Positions 4,471 to 5,574 of a DNA stretch of 5,574 nucleotides are shown here, piece after piece (the stretch's first letter is position 1; each line of letters begins with the position of its first letter). The translations under genes and the position numbers were made by a program. Source of the DNA: Paracoccaceae bacterium. Lineage in GTDB: Bacteria; Pseudomonadota; Alphaproteobacteria; Rhodobacterales; Rhodobacteraceae. The stretch is from contig CABZJG010000129.1 of NCBI GenBank assembly GCA_902525995.1, positions 1 through 5,574 on the forward strand, read 5' to 3'. Below the pieces are notes generated by a model that searched no databases, had not been told where the DNA came from, and worked only from the letters and a program-made list of their open reading frames with translations.

Positions 4471-5448
4471 ATGGACAAATTCTCAGGTCAAAAACGCGCA
4501 GCTCAGTATTTATATGGACCAATTGATCCTTTTGCGCATCAAATGCTTGATACCGGTGACGGTCATAAGCTGTATATAGAACAATGTGGCAATCCAGATG
4601 GCATACCGGTTGTTGTGCTACATGGTGGACCCGGTGGTGGATCCAGCCCCATGATGCGTCGGTATTTTGATCCAGAAAAATTCCATATTGTGCTTTTCGA
4701 CCAGCGTGGTTGCGGCAGATCCACTCCTAAAGCCAGCGTCAAGAACAATACCACATGGCATCTTGTCAAGGATATGGAGTTGATCCGCGAAACATTGGGC
4801 CTTGATAAATGGGCAATATTTGGCGGCAGCTGGGGGGCGACATTGGCATTGATTTACGCACAATCGCATCCTAGCACAGTGACCCAACTCATTCTACGCG
4901 GTGTTTTTTTAATGACCAAGCGGGAACTAGATTGGTTTTATGGTGGGGGAGCTGGCCAGTTTTGGCCTGATGCTTGGGGAAAATTTATTGAAAACATTCC
5001 GACTGCTGAACACTCTGATCTTATAGAAGCCTACCACCAAAGGCTTTTCTGTGGCGACTTAAGAACAGAGATGCAGTTTGCGCGCAGTTGGGCGACATGG
5101 GAAAATGCCTTGGCGTCGATTGCCTCAAATGGACAAGGAGGAACAGCACACAGCGATTACGCGCGCACGTTTTCAAGACTGGAAAACCACTATTTCATCA
5201 ACAATGGATTTTTAAATTTCGACGGGCAAATAATTGCCCAGATGGATAAGATTGCCCATATACTAGGTTTCATTGTCCAAGGTAGATACGATATGATTTG
5301 CCCGCCCAAAAGTGCGTGGGACTTGGCAAAAGCCTGGCCCAAGTCTGACTTGCGTATGATCCGCAATTCCGGGCATGCCATGTCTGAGCCAGGTATCAGC
5401 GCTGAATTGGTTCGTATTATGGATTTAATTGCAGAAATGACTGACTGA
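4471..5448 (+). CDS. pip: Proline iminopeptidase (alpha/beta hydrolase)
   Basis: 325 residues, normal for the peptidase S33 proline iminopeptidase family, which removes N-terminal proline from peptides in the cytoplasm. The start ATG 4471 gives MDKFSGQKRAAQYLYGPIDP, the usual family opening. Only a weak AGG (4463-4465) precedes it. Catalytic features are the oxyanion motif HGGPGGG (51-57), DQRGCGRS (77-84), nucleophile S120 in GGSWGATLAL, acid D274 in GRYDMICPP and base H302 in SGHAMSEP. E211 (in ATWENA) and E238 (in LENHYF) match the glutamates that hold the substrate's free N-terminus in characterised relatives, which supports aminopeptidase activity and not a generic hydrolase. No signal peptide is seen. 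It is transcribed away from ubiG. No functional tie to the respiratory genes is evident. Confidence 0.95.
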   Translation: MDKFSGQKRAAQYLYGPIDPFAHQMLDTGDGHKLYIEQCGNPDGIPVVVLHGGPGGGSSPMMRRYFDPEKFHIVLFDQRGCGRSTPKASVKNNTTWHLVKDMELIRETLGLDKWAIFGGSWGATLALIYAQSHPSTVTQLILRGVFLMTKRELDWFYGGGAGQFWPDAWGKFIENIPTAEHSDLIEAYHQRLFCGDLRTEMQFARSWATWENALASIASNGQGGTAHSDYARTFSRLENHYFINNGFLNFDGQIIAQMDKIAHILGFIVQGRYDMICPPKSAWDLAKAWPKSDLRMIRNSGHAMSEPGISAELVRIMDLIAEMTD

Positions 5449-5574
5449 AGGACGTCTTTTTGCAAAATACGTACCGGGTTGACCAGCGAAATACACCAGA
5501 CAATCCGATCTAACTGACTTTTCCTCCCCAGTCCACTTGCTAGAGCAGGTAATAATACCAACATAAGGATATGC
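5449..5574. other. Intergenic tail after pip, no gene recognised
   Basis: 126 bases. I see no clear intrinsic terminator. GACGTCTTTTT (5452-5462) has a T-run, but only a zero-loop palindrome precedes it. A 6-bp hairpin with one G:T pair, ACTTGC-TAGA-GCAGGT, lies at 5535-5550 and is not followed by T. TAAGGAT-ATG at the right edge (5564-5573) looks like a ribosome site, but its spacing to that ATG is too short to call a start. Confidence 0.5.

Noticed and set aside
1307..5474. AAAATACGTA found both upstream of petA and after pip
   Set aside because: Ten-base matches are expected by chance in a window of this size, and the contexts differ.
5190..5564. Minus-strand 124-codon frame opposite the pip end
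   Set aside because: Mostly antisense to the well-supported pip gene, and its translation resembles no family I recognise.
5564..5573. TAAGGAT-ATG at the right edge as the start of another gene
   Set aside because: Only one base separates the ribosome-like site from the ATG and there is no downstream sequence to test the frame.

Overview
The window looks like chromosomal core DNA from an alphaproteobacterium of the Rhodobacterales (Rhodobacter/Roseobacter group). The basis is gene content and protein similarity recalled from memory: a twin-arginine-anchored Rieske protein followed by cytochrome b with heme histidines at 97 and 111 (R. capsulatus numbering), a MarR-type/OmpR-type gene pair resembling petP-petR of Rhodobacter capsulatus, and roseobacter-like IlvE, UbiG and proline iminopeptidase sequences. 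By eye the base composition is somewhat below 50% G+C, which is low for Rhodobacter and would fit an AT-richer marine lineage. No genus can be fixed from this window.

Layout from left to right. (1) Positions 1-1058, minus strand: petA (Rieske iron-sulfur protein) followed by the first 161 codons of petB (cytochrome b), which runs off the left edge. They are the first two genes of the cytochrome bc1 operon and are probably translationally coupled. (2) Positions 1059-1430: a 372-base non-coding stretch between ilvE and petA, rich in inverted repeats, two short direct repeats each spaced 50 bp, and phased T-tracts. It must hold the bc1 operon control region. (3) Positions 1431-2300, minus: ilvE, branched-chain amino acid aminotransferase. 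(4) Positions 2301-2468: divergent promoter region with a 29-bp near-perfect palindrome. (5) Positions 2469-3680, plus: petP (MarR family) and petR (OmpR-family response regulator), a tight two-gene operon with no histidine kinase next to it. (6) Positions 3677-4420, minus: ubiG (ubiquinone O-methyltransferase), convergent with petR and sharing a CTAG with it at the stop codons. (7) Positions 4471-5448, plus: pip, proline iminopeptidase, divergent from ubiG. (8) Positions 5449-5574: non-coding, no recognisable gene.

Most of the genes share a theme of quinone-linked electron transfer. UbiG completes steps of ubiquinone synthesis, PetA/PetB oxidise ubiquinol in the bc1 complex, and PetP/PetR are, by homology, regulators needed for bc1 expression in R. 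capsulatus. IlvE and Pip belong to amino acid metabolism and peptide turnover. No mobile element, CRISPR array, RNA gene or clearly novel multi-gene system is visible. The observations most worth a second look are non-coding: the ilvE/petP palindrome and the repeat-rich leader upstream of petA.
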